64,000 nt of DNA from Desulfosporosinus hippei DSM 8344 (GCF_900100785.1 NZ_FNCP01000017.1:1-64000); one strand, 5' to 3'; positions 18,743 through 27,025 are shown, counted from the first letter of the stretch. Numbers and translations are program-made. Notes: a model not told the origin generated them from the sequence alone.

Positions 18743-19147
18743 CTATTTTACATTAATTACAGCCATTGTACACCTTGAAACACAGATTAATTGGTCATCC
18801 TCATCCGTGATTTTAATATCCCAGACCATAGTCGTCCTTCCTTTGTGTAAAGGAGTTGCAACAGCCTTGACAATTCCATCCCGCTTAGAACGAATATGAT
18901 TAGCGTTAATCTCTAAGCCAACAGCCTGTTGGGTATCTTGGTCAATGAGGTTATAGGTTCCCACGCTAGCCACTGTTTCAGCTAAGGCAACTGACGCTCC
19001 TCCGTGCAGCATTCCGAAAGGCTGCCTATTCGCCCTGGAGATCGGCATTACGGCAACAACTCGTTGTTCATTTAATTCTACGATTTGGATTCCTAGAGCC
19101 TCCATAAGTGTGTCTTTTGGAATCGATCCGTTTATAATTTTTTCCAT
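18743..19147 (-). CDS. PaaI/MenI-type hotdog thioesterase
   Basis: Hotdog-fold acyl-CoA thioesterase, 134 aa, full length for the family. The active-site helix reads LHGGASVALAETVAS with the catalytic Glu, preceded by PFGMLHGG; the C-terminal strands (GRTTMVWDIKITDEDDQLICVSRCTMAV) are typical. Relatives hydrolyse phenylacetyl-CoA-type esters (PaaI) or 1,4-dihydroxy-2-naphthoyl-CoA in menaquinone synthesis (MenI); the sequence alone does not choose between them. It is monocistronic, with GGGAG upstream of the ATG. Confidence 0.9.
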   Translation of the reverse strand: MEKIINGSIPKDTLMEALGIQIVELNEQRVVAVMPISRANRQPFGMLHGGASVALAETVASVGTYNLIDQDTQQAVGLEINANHIRSKRDGIVKAVATPLHKGRTTMVWDIKITDEDDQLICVSRCTMAVINVK

Positions 19148-19248
19148 AAATTCTCCCTGTTAGGCAAATAAATACCCTTCATTAACTTATTTTTCTCTTA
19201 GGTAACCAGATTCTTACAATTATTCCATTTATTAAGGAGCAAAGCGGC

Positions 19249-19274
19249 CAAATGGTGCACCGGTGCACCATTTG
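19249..19274. promoter_or_regulatory. 26-bp perfect palindrome
   Basis: CAAATGGTGCACC (19249-19261) is followed without spacer by its exact reverse complement (19262-19274). It lies about 100 bases upstream of the thioesterase gene (minus strand), and ATTTTT follows on the + strand. It could be an operator or a cruciform/terminator; with no loop it is a poor RNA hairpin, so an operator is more likely. Confidence 0.5.
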
Positions 19275-19493
19275 ATTTTTACTCCATGGGCACGGTTTGT
19301 GACGTCAAAGGCTGTTTTCCCATGCACACATTTATTTAAAACACTACCCGTAAACCCTTGCGATGTCTAGACTTTTCGATAAATTAGCATGCCCTATATA
19401 GACTATTCTAGTATAAATGAAAAGGTATCTACCTTCAAGCGTATGCAAAAAATTCACTCAACTATCCTATTCACTTCTATGTAACATCAAAGC

Positions 19494-19537
19494 GAAAACG
19501 GTCTCTTCCACTTCTACAGCAAAAGCAGACCGTTTTC
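19494..19537. repeat. 11-bp inverted repeat
   Basis: GAAAACGGTCT (19494-19504) and AGACCGTTTTC (19527-19537) pair perfectly around a 22-base loop. It lies in the 600-base gap between the thioesterase and TerD genes. T4 within the second arm gives weak terminator character on the + strand, but no + strand gene precedes it. Confidence 0.45.
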
Positions 19538-19577
19538 TAATTGGAATAACTTCTTTTCTGCAAATATTCTAGTTTTT

Positions 19578-19682
19578 TTATCTTTCAGCTTTCGAAAAAA
19601 GCATTGTCCGGCGGATCCCTAACCTTTGAGCTGCTTCCCCTATCCGCCCTTCGCATTCAGCGTGCACTTGATTGATATACAT
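19578..19682 (-). pseudogene. remnant of a Fis-type helix-turn-helix
   Basis: Translating the minus strand from ATG at 19680-19682 gives 34 residues containing EGRIGEAAQRLGIRRTMLFS, which matches the C-terminal helix-turn-helix of sigma-54-dependent activators (pattern G-x-I-xx-AA-xx-LGI-x-R-xx-L). TAA at 19578-19580 stops it a few residues before the usual end. No ATPase or receiver domain lies upstream, so this looks like the decayed tail of a lost NtrC-type regulator rather than a working gene. Confidence 0.55.
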
Positions 19683-19708
19683 TTTTGCAACTCTTCACAA
19701 AGTATAAT

Positions 19709-19734
19709 TGGGCCGGATTTAACATCCCGGCCCA
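19709..19734 (-). terminator. hairpin after the TerD-TerB gene
   Basis: TGGGCCGG (19709-19716) pairs with CCGGCCCA (19727-19734) 11 bases beyond the stop codon at 19745. The G/C-rich stem is strong, but the minus strand continues into AATTATACTTT rather than a clean T-tract. Confidence 0.6.
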
Positions 19735-19744
19735 CAAATTGTCA

Positions 19745-21163
19745 CTAAAAAATAAACTCTCTGGGGTCTAAATGGACTTCTCGGCAAATCTCTTCTACCA
19801 CTCTTTTTTCAACTGGGGCAAATTCTCCGTCTGCGAAACCAATTGCACAACAGAGACGAACAACCAAGCGAGCAGCTTCTGGTTTGCTCGCTAATTTTCC
19901 TACCGCCCTCAAAGCTTCCGCCTTGCCTAAGATAAGATCACTCTGTATCCGCTGTACAAAGTAATTAAAACGAGAATCGACTTCATTAATATTAATTCCA
20001 CGCATTTCTTGACTCGTACGGAAGTAATCAATAAGCTTCTCCCTTTCAGAAGCTTCCAGAACACCGTCAGCTGTTGCGACCAAAGCACTACCTGCTACTA
20101 AAGCTTCCGTCAGATCTTTTCCCATATATTTGTTAACAATATTTCGGGCATTTTCGGTTTGCTTTTGCAGCCACTCAGCCGTATTAGTATTGCTGCCGGA
20201 GTTCCATCGTTCTTTGCAGCTTAAACAGGCAAACTCCATGTTTTTACTTCCAATGAACCCTGCCAGTAAACCAACTGGCCCTAGCAAAACACCGCCGATA
20301 GCAGCTTTACCGAGCCCAAAACCTTTCTTCCCTGCCGTAACTTGAGGGGAATGGCAACGAGGACAGGTCATCCCACTTTGATGACCACTGCTTTGAGCCT
20401 GTTGCCCGTATGTCTGAAGACTCTGCCCCATTGGTTGAGGACTCTGACCGAAGGATTGAGAGTTCTGACTATAGGATTGAGGACTATTTTGGCCATACAG
20501 GGATTGGGGGTTGGGCTGACTACTGTAGGAAGGTATGCCCTGACTTCCTCCCGGGCTTCCGGCATTGTTGTTTCCCCGTTCCTCCTCAACTTCCAAACCA
20601 AAATTACGACAAAGGGCTGCCAAACCACCTTGAAACCCGCTGCCTATTGCATTGAATTTCCATTCGCCGGCATGGCGATAAATTTCTGCAGCAACGATAG
20701 CTGTTTCTACAGAGAATTCCTCACCTAGTTCATATTTGAGAAGCAGCTCATTTGTACCTGCATTGAGAATCCTTACATAAGAGTTCTTAATATCTCCAAA
20801 GCTTTGTCGTTTCATTTGAGCATCATTGATGGTAATGCTAAAGGATATTCTCTCAATATGAGGGGGTACGGCCGACAAATTTATGCGAATCTGCTCGTCG
20901 TCCCCCTCTCCGGAGCCTTTTTTGTGATCTCCACTGTGCTTCACTGACCCTTGGCCACCAGATGGATTATTATAGAAAACAAAGTCATTTTCGTCCTTAA
21001 CTTTACCATTAGACCCTATCAAAAAAGCTGAAGCATCTAAGTCATAAGTATAGTTGCTTGCTGCAGGGTTTGACGCCCAACCTAATCCTACAATTATTTC
21101 CTTTAGGTTAGGATTGCTTTTTGTGAGATCCACTTTTTGTCCTTTGCTAAGCCTTACTGCCAT
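19745..21163 (-). CDS. TerD - zinc ribbon - TerB fusion protein
   Basis: Stress protein, 472 aa. Residues 1-190 form a TerD domain (LSKGQKVDL start; YDLDASAFLI and GEGDDEQIRINL give the acidic Ca-binding loops). A low-complexity Q/S/P/G linker (about 195-262) leads to a zinc ribbon (CPRC...CLSC, about 267-315) that brackets a glycine-rich hydrophobic hairpin (AAIGGVLLGPVGLLAGFIG). Residues about 345-472 form a TerB-like helical domain (ATADGVLEASEREKL; CAIGFADGEFAPVEKRV). TerD and TerB are normally separate proteins of tellurite/phage/colicin-stress operons; here they are joined. The glycine hairpin may touch the membrane. The gene stands alone, with AGGCAGG before the ATG. Confidence 0.9.
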   Translation of the reverse strand: MAVRLSKGQKVDLTKSNPNLKEIIVGLGWASNPAASNYTYDLDASAFLIGSNGKVKDENDFVFYNNPSGGQGSVKHSGDHKKGSGEGDDEQIRINLSAVPPHIERISFSITINDAQMKRQSFGDIKNSYVRILNAGTNELLLKYELGEEFSVETAIVAAEIYRHAGEWKFNAIGSGFQGGLAALCRNFGLEVEEERGNNNAGSPGGSQGIPSYSSQPNPQSLYGQNSPQSYSQNSQSFGQSPQPMGQSLQTYGQQAQSSGHQSGMTCPRCHSPQVTAGKKGFGLGKAAIGGVLLGPVGLLAGFIGSKNMEFACLSCKERWNSGSNTNTAEWLQKQTENARNIVNKYMGKDLTEALVAGSALVATADGVLEASEREKLIDYFRTSQEMRGININEVDSRFNYFVQRIQSDLILGKAEALRAVGKLASKPEAARLVVRLCCAIGFADGEFAPVEKRVVEEICREVHLDPREFIF

Positions 21164-21322
21164 ATCTCTACCTGCCTTTCATATACATTCATACTTCAAC
21201 AAAATTAAAGAAGGAAATAGCTTGAAAATTCAAGAAAAAACTCGACTAATAGAGAATCTAAGGGTTCTCTTTTAAGTGCATTTTACCATATTAAGCCAAG
21301 CACAAGCAAATTAACATACTTA

Positions 21323-21347
21323 AGCCCGGAAAAAACTTTTCCGGGCT
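21323..21347. terminator. hairpin after the universal stress gene
   Basis: AGCCCGGAAAA (21323-21333) and TTTTCCGGGCT (21337-21347) pair perfectly around a three-base loop, 15 bases past the stop codon at 21363. The stem's own T4 run gives terminator character, although no long T-tract follows on the minus strand. Confidence 0.65.
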
Positions 21348-21362
21348 CATTTTAGCTAACTC

Positions 21363-21908
21363 CTAAGCTTCAGAACGATAATTATCTATAAAATCTTGCG
21401 GAAGCTTTTTGATCAACAAAACAGGAATATTCGATTTATTAAGTACACTATGAGCTAAACTACCATAAATTAAACCTTTAAAGCTGTTAAGCCCTCTAGT
21501 CCCCATAATTATTAGCTCAAAGTTCTTTTTGGTTGCGTAGTCAATAATAGCTTCTGTAATATCAGGGATATTTGAATTTGAGTAAATTGTCTGACGACTT
21601 ACATTCTGTCCTTTTCGAGCAAAGATTTTATTGGTTGTGGCGAGGATTTCGGAGTATTCCTTTTCTTTTTCGGAATCCTGATCATTTATTAAGTGCTCTA
21701 CCCAGTCTGTATGTGGGTTCGTAGACCAGGTTTCCAACAAATTATAGTCTCCTTCAATGGAGCCTTGAACACTTTCGTTGATATGCAAGATCGTTAACTG
21801 CATATTATCGAGACTTGCGAATAAACTCGCCGCATATACAGTCGCTGAAAAGGAATGCGGTGTTCCATCAGCATATAGGAGTACTTTAAGTGATTTAGAG
21901 TCAGTCAT
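21363..21908 (-). CDS. universal stress protein (UspA family), intact nucleotide loop
   Basis: UspA-fold protein, 181 aa. It begins with KVLLYADGTPHS, ends with NIPVLLIKKLP, and keeps the ATP-binding loop G-x2-G-x9-G-S in MGTRGLNSFKGLIYGS. An insertion of about 30 residues after strand 2 (around 50-85), rich in acidic and aromatic residues, makes it longer than the usual 140-150 aa and is shared by the other stress proteins in this window. It is last in a run of unknown-family protein, USP and USP, but a 275-base gap suggests its own promoter. Confidence 0.88.
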   Translation of the reverse strand: MTDSKSLKVLLYADGTPHSFSATVYAASLFASLDNMQLTILHINESVQGSIEGDYNLLETWSTNPHTDWVEHLINDQDSEKEKEYSEILATTNKIFARKGQNVSRQTIYSNSNIPDITEAIIDYATKKNFELIIMGTRGLNSFKGLIYGSLAHSVLNKSNIPVLLIKKLPQDFIDNYRSEA

Positions 21909-22183
21909 GAAAATTCCACCTTTAAAAACGATTTGACGCCTATTATATCATAATCTAGTATATGGGATAATCAATAATTAATGATTAATGATCGTCAATC
22001 GCCAAAATTGCCATAACAATTTAGCTAAGTAATGATAAATAGAACGAATTGGACATTCATTATCTTTTTAATCTTCAAGCTTACTATGGTCAAAATTAGC
22101 TATGAAAAAGAAAAAATCACATGCCCTAAAGAATTTTCTAAGGACATATGATGAAATAATTCTTTAAAATATACATCTTTTAA

Positions 22184-22756
22184 TTAATGTTTTGAAATTT
22201 CCTTAGGAAGCTTTTTCACTAACATCATGGGTATCGGAGAATTGTTTATTAAACACCCAAAAAGTAAGATTTTCATGGTTGTTAGTCCTCGTGTCCCCAT
22301 AATAATCAAATTATATGAGTTCTTGGCAGCATAATCATAGAGTGCATCTAAAGTATCTGAAATTCCAGGATTACAATAAATGATAACATTACTGACATCC
22401 TCTGCTCTTTCGGTAAAAACTCGATTAGCTTCAGAAATCATCTGGTGATATTTGTCACGATCAGAGGAGTTAGATCCAGCGAAAACTCTCTTCATCCAAT
22501 CTGAAGATGCTTTAAGCGGCCAATGATATTCGAACCCTTGAGCATTACCCTTCGCTATAGCCCAATTGACCAGATCTTTTGTATCAAGCCAACAGAATTC
22601 TGTAACGTTTGAATCTTCACAGGTTTCTCGGGCCTGCACAACAGTTAAATGCATATTAGGCATATTTTTTAATAATTTTGCCGTATGAACCGCTGCATAA
22701 AAGGCTTGCTGTGAATCATCAAAGTACAGGAGCACGTTAAATTTAGAATCCGTCAT
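22184..22756 (-). CDS. universal stress protein with damaged nucleotide loop
   Basis: UspA-family protein, 190 aa, clearly related to the 40992-41561 protein (shared HTAKLLKNMPNMHLTVVQ type start and IIMGTRGLTT). The nucleotide loop is altered: MGTRGLTTMKILLFGCLINNSPIP has lost the Gly after K and about four residues compared with GLIFGCIAHNVLNRSPIP of its sister, so ATP binding is doubtful. Non-binding USPs act by protein contacts in other species. It follows the unknown-family gene at 22789 by 32 bases and is surely in the same operon. Confidence 0.85.
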   Translation of the reverse strand: MTDSKFNVLLYFDDSQQAFYAAVHTAKLLKNMPNMHLTVVQARETCEDSNVTEFCWLDTKDLVNWAIAKGNAQGFEYHWPLKASSDWMKRVFAGSNSSDRDKYHQMISEANRVFTERAEDVSNVIIYCNPGISDTLDALYDYAAKNSYNLIIMGTRGLTTMKILLFGCLINNSPIPMMLVKKLPKEISKH

Positions 22757-22788
22757 ATTCTATACCCCTTTCCTAAAAAGATGTGGAA

Positions 22789-23415
22789 TTATGGCGCAAT
22801 CCAGGAAGAGCTTAGTTGAATTGAGGATTTATTGATCCATATATCGAGTCGATCTTTGTTCTCAATAATCTTGTCAGCTAATTTCGCACCTACATACCGA
22901 TAGTAATTCTCTCCGTCTTTCCTAGAAAAGTAATTGTTTGTATCAATAAAATTACCACTAGCTCCCACTCTGTGGAGTAAGGGAATTAAATTGGTTTTGT
23001 TTATATCAAAGTTTTCGATGGATCTTTCAAATTCATCACCTAAATTAGCATTACTCCATGCCTTAGGCCCTTTTTCTGGCTTAATCTCATAAACTCGTCT
23101 TAAAAATTCGAAAGCAAATGCACCTAACGAAAAAATCATCTTCGGTTTATATTCATAAGCAATTTCTCTAAACTGTTCAATTTCTTTAGCTACTTCCGGC
23201 CCCCACCAATTCAGAGTATTAGGAACTAATCTACTTTCACTAACAGCATTTCTAAAATAAATATTGGAAGTTTCAATTCTAGTATTCATTTTTCTATAAA
23301 CTCGATCTTGAATTTCGTCTAAGACCGGTGTCCAGTTGTCATGACTGATAGGGTGTTTGGGATTAATAACTACCCAGATAGGATAATTTTTCATTCCAGA
23401 CTCTCTCTTCATCAT
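22789..23415 (-). CDS. unrecognised paralogue family, copy 1
   Basis: One of five related proteins of 195-208 aa in this window; I do not recognise the family. Conserved blocks: YPIWVVINPKHP (11-22), VLDEIQDRVYRK (31-42), NTLNWWG (66-72), PKMIFSLGAFAFEF (91-104), KPEKGPKAW (112-120) and ENFDINKTNLIPLL near 134-147, with an acidic/aromatic C-terminus ENKDRLDIWI. It is soluble, with no signal peptide and no conserved Cys/His metal site. The K-P-K-hydrophobic-LGA block faintly recalls the uracil-DNA-glycosylase fold, a weak guess. It leads an operon with a universal stress protein 32 bases downstream. Confidence 0.8.
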   Translation of the reverse strand: MMKRESGMKNYPIWVVINPKHPISHDNWTPVLDEIQDRVYRKMNTRIETSNIYFRNAVSESRLVPNTLNWWGPEVAKEIEQFREIAYEYKPKMIFSLGAFAFEFLRRVYEIKPEKGPKAWSNANLGDEFERSIENFDINKTNLIPLLHRVGASGNFIDTNNYFSRKDGENYYRYVGAKLADKIIENKDRLDIWINKSSIQLSSSWIAP

Positions 23416-23451
23416 CTCTCAATCCCCTCATAAAAAGAGTGTATTTTTTAA

Positions 23452-23511
23452 ATAAAAACCTTTTGCTGCAACTAATCAACTCAGATCTGCCACTAGTTGT
23501 AGCAAAAGGTT
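23452..23511 (-). terminator. terminator of the TauE operon
   Basis: An 18-base stem with one mismatch (23457-23474 against 23494-23511, AACCTTTTGCTGCAACTA) and a T5-A-T3 tract following on the minus strand. It lies about 80 bases past the stop codon at 23594. Confidence 0.8.
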
Positions 23512-23593
23512 AAAGTCTAATGAATAAATATCTAACCTTGAAATTTCATCTGTTAATCACCTAAGAATAGCGCAAATTACTGCTGATTGAACT

Positions 23594-24304
23594 CTAAGCT
23601 GCCTTCTTAGTTTTGGCTACTACAATGCCAAGACCATCAAAGAGATAATAGAGTCCGAAGCCATACCATACGGTATATACCAGATAGAAACTAAGCAAAA
23701 AGATAAGACTTAATTTGTTCTCACTAACTTTCTTAATTTCTACGCCGTAATAATTATAGGCTGGCTCAAGAGCTTTTTGTTGAACCTTAACTAAGTCAAA
23801 TTCCTCTTGAAACTGTGCTTTTGACTTAAATGCTGCATCGATTTTCTTTAAGGAATTATACCAGTTATAGGTGGCTTCACGACCTTCGTACCCATATTTC
23901 CTTTCCAAGGATTTGCTGTCATTATGATACATAAAATCACTGTCTGCGACCACTGCGCCTAAAATTTTCCCGTAATCTCCCTCGATGCTGATTGAACTAT
24001 CTTTAACGGTTACTGTTGCCCCAGCTCCAGTGTACAGTTTACCCCATTTTACAGCTTCGTCAGCGGAAGATGCCTTGATTGCTAAGGTTATATTTTTGCC
24101 CAATTGTCCGTCAGCTACTTTTTGGGCTTCTTCAATGAAATACGCCGAGCCTTTAGACAATGAATTAAACATATCATCTGCATATTCTAAACCGTTTCTT
24201 CCGTTACCAAAGTTAGGTGACATCATTCCCATATAGCATAGTACAAAACTAATAAGCATTATAAAACCAATGGTAAAAGTCTTTTTGTTTTGAACTAACT
24301 TCAT
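23594..24304 (-). CDS. membrane-anchored protein coupled to TauE
   Basis: Unrecognised protein, 236 aa. One membrane segment lies at about 11-28 (FTIGFIMLISFVLCYMGM), a mostly polar domain spans about 30-195, and a second hydrophobic region sits at about 200-225 (LSLIFLLSFYLVYTVWYGF) before a short basic tail. The central domain should face outside the membrane. The ATG overlaps the TauE stop codon (ATGA), so the two are translationally coupled and the protein is likely an accessory subunit of the exporter. I know no characterised homologue. Confidence 0.75.
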   Translation of the reverse strand: MKLVQNKKTFTIGFIMLISFVLCYMGMMSPNFGNGRNGLEYADDMFNSLSKGSAYFIEEAQKVADGQLGKNITLAIKASSADEAVKWGKLYTGAGATVTVKDSSISIEGDYGKILGAVVADSDFMYHNDSKSLERKYGYEGREATYNWYNSLKKIDAAFKSKAQFQEEFDLVKVQQKALEPAYNYYGVEIKKVSENKLSLIFLLSFYLVYTVWYGFGLYYLFDGLGIVVAKTKKAA

Positions 24305-25599
24305 TGAGAAACACCTCCTTTAACATTCGCCTCATAATCCGCAGCGGCTTCAGCCCGAAGTTTCGGTATATTTCTTATGAAGGTACTTATAATCCAGAAA
24401 GCAAAGATGGAGACTAGACCAAAGAATAACCATACTCCAACCTTTGTAACTATAGCACCGGAGGAAGCGGATAAGGAGATATAGCCCATTTGAGTTAATT
24501 TCTCAGGGAGTGCAAAAAGTCTATTGACAAAACCCGCTAAGATTGCTAAGGCATAGAAAGCTTTAATTTGGGTTCCTGGAACTACTTTTGTTGTTATTGC
24601 CCCAATCTGGATCCCGAATAAGGAACCCAGCAGCATTCCCATTGCTAAAGTGTAAAACACATAACCATAGATAGCGTATTGAGCAATTGAACCATAACCT
24701 GCTGTAAAAATGATTTGGAGGATATCGGTACCCACTGTGGTTCCAGTGGAAATCCCTAGGCCGTATACAAACATCGGGAAGGTAACAAAACCGCCGCCAA
24801 CGCCCAGAATGGATGCTAAAAACCCAGTCACAGCTCCGCAAATTCCAACAAAGAAGCCTGAAATTCTTCTTCCACCAGGGACTACGTGCTCATCGAATTT
24901 AATCATTGGTTTAAATTCAATGGATTGGAGCTTCGCGCCCAGTGCTGTCATTTTTTCCGGGCCGCCGTGAGCATCGCCGCCAACTTTTGATGAGCTCTTT
25001 CTCATTGTAAGATACTCACTCAAAGCGAAGATGCCTAAGAATCCCAGCAGAACTACATATACTGAACTTATTACAAAATCACTCATTATCGGGTTGTAAT
25101 TAAATAGTGCACGATTGATCATCCCGCCACCGGTTACTCCCAGACCAGAACCGATCAAAAAAGCAATGGCTAGCCCGGCATGAACGTTGCCCATTTTTTT
25201 GTGCAAGGTTGTTCCCATAATTGCCTTAGCAAAGATGTGAAACATATCAGTACCAACCGCAAGTATTCCTTTGACTCCCAAGCTCATTAACGCTGGAGTA
25301 ATAACAAATCCTCCCCCTGCCCCTATACAACCGGTTATAAGGCCAGCGATGACACCAACGGCTATTGAACCGTAAAACGTTGACGGTGAAAAAAATGATG
25401 GTCCGAAGGCCGCTTTACCGCCTACAAATGCCGGTAAAGTTGCTGCTGCATGAGCCATTGCAGGAATGAGTAAAGGGAGAGCCATTACGAATAAGATCAG
25501 CAACTTCTTTCTGTTTTTTATAATATTATTAGATGTTTCAATCTCCCATTGGGCATGCGCCCTAGCTGCATACATAAACGAATTATACATAGTTTTCAT
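24301..25599 (-). CDS. TauE/SafE family sulfite/anion exporter-like permease
   Basis: Membrane permease, 432 aa. A basic N-terminal extension and first hydrophobic segment (LLILFVMALPLLIPAMAHA, possibly signal-like) precede two homologous halves, each opening with the family pattern: GLITGCIGAGGGFVITPALM and AVTGFLASILGVGGGFVTFP. Relatives move sulfite, sulfoacetate, taurine-derived or other small anions; in a sulfate reducer sulfite or sulfate is plausible but unproven. I chose the ATG at 25597-25599 because GGAGGG lies seven to eight bases upstream. It is preceded by the duplicated upstream cassette (copy A) and followed by the coupled 236-aa protein. Confidence 0.88.
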   Translation of the reverse strand: MKTMYNSFMYAARAHAQWEIETSNNIIKNRKKLLILFVMALPLLIPAMAHAAATLPAFVGGKAAFGPSFFSPSTFYGSIAVGVIAGLITGCIGAGGGFVITPALMSLGVKGILAVGTDMFHIFAKAIMGTTLHKKMGNVHAGLAIAFLIGSGLGVTGGGMINRALFNYNPIMSDFVISSVYVVLLGFLGIFALSEYLTMRKSSSKVGGDAHGGPEKMTALGAKLQSIEFKPMIKFDEHVVPGGRRISGFFVGICGAVTGFLASILGVGGGFVTFPMFVYGLGISTGTTVGTDILQIIFTAGYGSIAQYAIYGYVFYTLAMGMLLGSLFGIQIGAITTKVVPGTQIKAFYALAILAGFVNRLFALPEKLTQMGYISLSASSGAIVTKVGVWLFFGLVSIFAFWIISTFIRNIPKLRAEAAADYEANVKGGVSQ

Positions 25600-25679
25600 T
25601 AATTTCCCTCCTTCAGTGTTCTTCACTTTCAATGGAGTTAGAATTTTAGTTTTTACCTGCCAAATTTCAGAGATTTTTG

Positions 25680-25735
25680 TGATATAATAATTAATAAGCA
25701 ATTTCTTTTGCGGCCTTTTATAGGCTGCTTTTTTT
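25680..25735 (+). promoter_or_regulatory. hairpin element of upstream cassette, copy A
   Basis: Read on the + strand: an extended -10 (TG-A-TATAAT, 25680-25688), about 20 bases, then hairpin GCGGCC...GGCTGC (25710-25728) and T7 (25729-25735). It could be a promoter plus terminator making an RNA of roughly 40 bases antisense to the TauE leader; read on the minus strand it would be a leader hairpin about 110 bases before the TauE start. Related copies lie at 27547, 31657 and 39716. Confidence 0.55.
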
Positions 25736-25917
25736 CTTGAAGAAGTACCCGAATTTGTCCCATTTCCCAGGCAAGCTCTGAATCGTTTATTTTACACTCA
25801 TTCATATCTTGCATTATTTTCTTAACCTAGAGTTTCGGATCTTCTTCAATTATTAACCCTTTAAACTATAGTTTAGTTTCTTACACTCCTTTCCTTTGAA
25901 TTTTGTTTCACAAGTAA

Positions 25918-25972
25918 AGAGTAGCATTGCTTGAGAAATGTGTCTATAGTGTATCCATATCCCTATAATCAG
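25918..25972 (-). promoter_or_regulatory. conserved upstream block, copy A
   Basis: A block of about 52 bp shared with 27651, 31881 and 39846 (for example AAATGTGTCTATAG in this copy, AAATGTGTCTAGAG in copy D). It lies about 320-370 bases before the TauE start codon. This is the most diverged copy in the AGCAT-type core. It is presumably a promoter or activator site for the minus-strand gene. Confidence 0.55.
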
Positions 25973-26468
25973 TTATACCTATTTTCAAATCGATTTTGCA
26001 TTAGTTTAAGGTTGTAATAAGGGTTATTAACCAAAAATAGATGAGCCTGGTTACAACTTTGGTACTATTTTTGAGTAAGGAAAGCCATAATCTTAATCCT
26101 TCAGATTTAAGGATTTCTATATCGATCCTAACGGATTAAAATTCAAAATCTTAATCTTAGCCTGCTTAAACCCGCTGATGTCAGCTATTTGCTGAATTTT
26201 AGGCTATAGTTTCTCTACTAATCTCCCCCACTTATTGTTTACTAGGCGGTTTTTTCATACCTCCATTTTTTAAATGATGAGGATAATCCACAGTAATTGA
26301 ATTTAACAATATAAAAAACCTTATAATTTAATAAAATCTTAATCCGATTACCAAATTGTTTGCTAATAATTAATGATCCTCCTCCTTGGACGTCCCTTTA
26401 GCGGAAAACTTTGTGTTATAATTCTGATTGAATTAAAAATGGGTTTGAATTAACTTTCCTTTTTTGGA
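25973..26468. other. intergenic region without a recognised gene
   Basis: A/T-rich DNA between the TauE cassette and the end of the stress-protein operon. I see no convincing coding frame. One + strand extended -10 (TG-T-TATAAT, about 26412-26420) resembles those of the hairpin elements but has no hairpin of that family behind it. Confidence 0.5.
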
Positions 26469-26496
26469 CAAAAAAAGAAGTGTCTTCGAACACTTC
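26469..26496 (-). terminator. terminator of the USP/156-aa operon
   Basis: GAAGTGT (26477-26483) and ACACTTC (26490-26496) form a tight hairpin, followed on the minus strand by an eight-base T-tract (26469-26476). It lies 12 bases after the stop codon at 26509. Confidence 0.85.
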
Positions 26497-26508
26497 ACTT
26501 CACAAATA

Positions 26509-27024
26509 TTAATTTCCATGCTGATTTTTTGGAACAATCGTCAGAGTCGGTGTTAAATTGCATCCCTCTAGAAAATCTTGAGATAATTCCTTTACCAACA
26601 ACACAGGGATAGGTGATCTATTTTGTAGGGAATACGCTAAACTACCAAATATAACCTCTTTTATTTTGCTAAACTCACCTGCACCCATTACTATTAAATC
26701 GATTGCCCACTTATTTACATACGCGAGGAGCGCAGTTACTGCATCTGGAATATTGGGATTGGAATATAGCACTTGTTGTTGAACATCCTTTGATCTTGCT
26801 AAAAACACATCTAGGGCATTCTGCGGCACATCTGAGGTTGTCGGCCAGATGTTTTGGCATTTTTCATCAATTTCCAGCAAACTTTGGTTGCTTTCTTTAA
26901 GCCTCACGATGGTCAAATGCATATTAGGCATATTCATCATTAGGATTGCTGAATATATTGCGGCAGCGCGAGAGAATTCTGTCTCATCTAAATAAAGAAT
27001 CACTTTAAACCTAGTTCGACTCAT
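26509..27024 (-). CDS. universal stress protein, degenerate nucleotide loop
   Basis: UspA-family protein, 171 aa. The start KVILYLDETEFSRAAAIYSA and the end NRSPIPVLLVKELSQDF are family-typical. The loop reads MGAGEFSKIKEVIFGS, so the second Gly of G-x2-G-x9-G-S is Glu and ATP binding is uncertain. The start codon lies one base past the stop of the 156-aa gene, so the two are tightly coupled. A short tail (TPTLTIVPKNQHGN) has no counterpart in the sister proteins. Confidence 0.82.
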   Translation of the reverse strand: MSRTRFKVILYLDETEFSRAAAIYSAILMMNMPNMHLTIVRLKESNQSLLEIDEKCQNIWPTTSDVPQNALDVFLARSKDVQQQVLYSNPNIPDAVTALLAYVNKWAIDLIVMGAGEFSKIKEVIFGSLAYSLQNRSPIPVLLVKELSQDFLEGCNLTPTLTIVPKNQHGN

Positions 27025-27025
27025 T

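Noticed and set aside
20342-20728. A 128-codon + strand frame opposite the TerD-TerB linker
   Set aside because: It mirrors the repetitive Q/S/P-rich linker; long open antisense frames are expected from such composition.
26401-26440. A fifth hairpin element of the cassette family
   Set aside because: It has the TG-T-TATAAT but no AGCGGCC/GGCTGCT hairpin or T-tract behind it.
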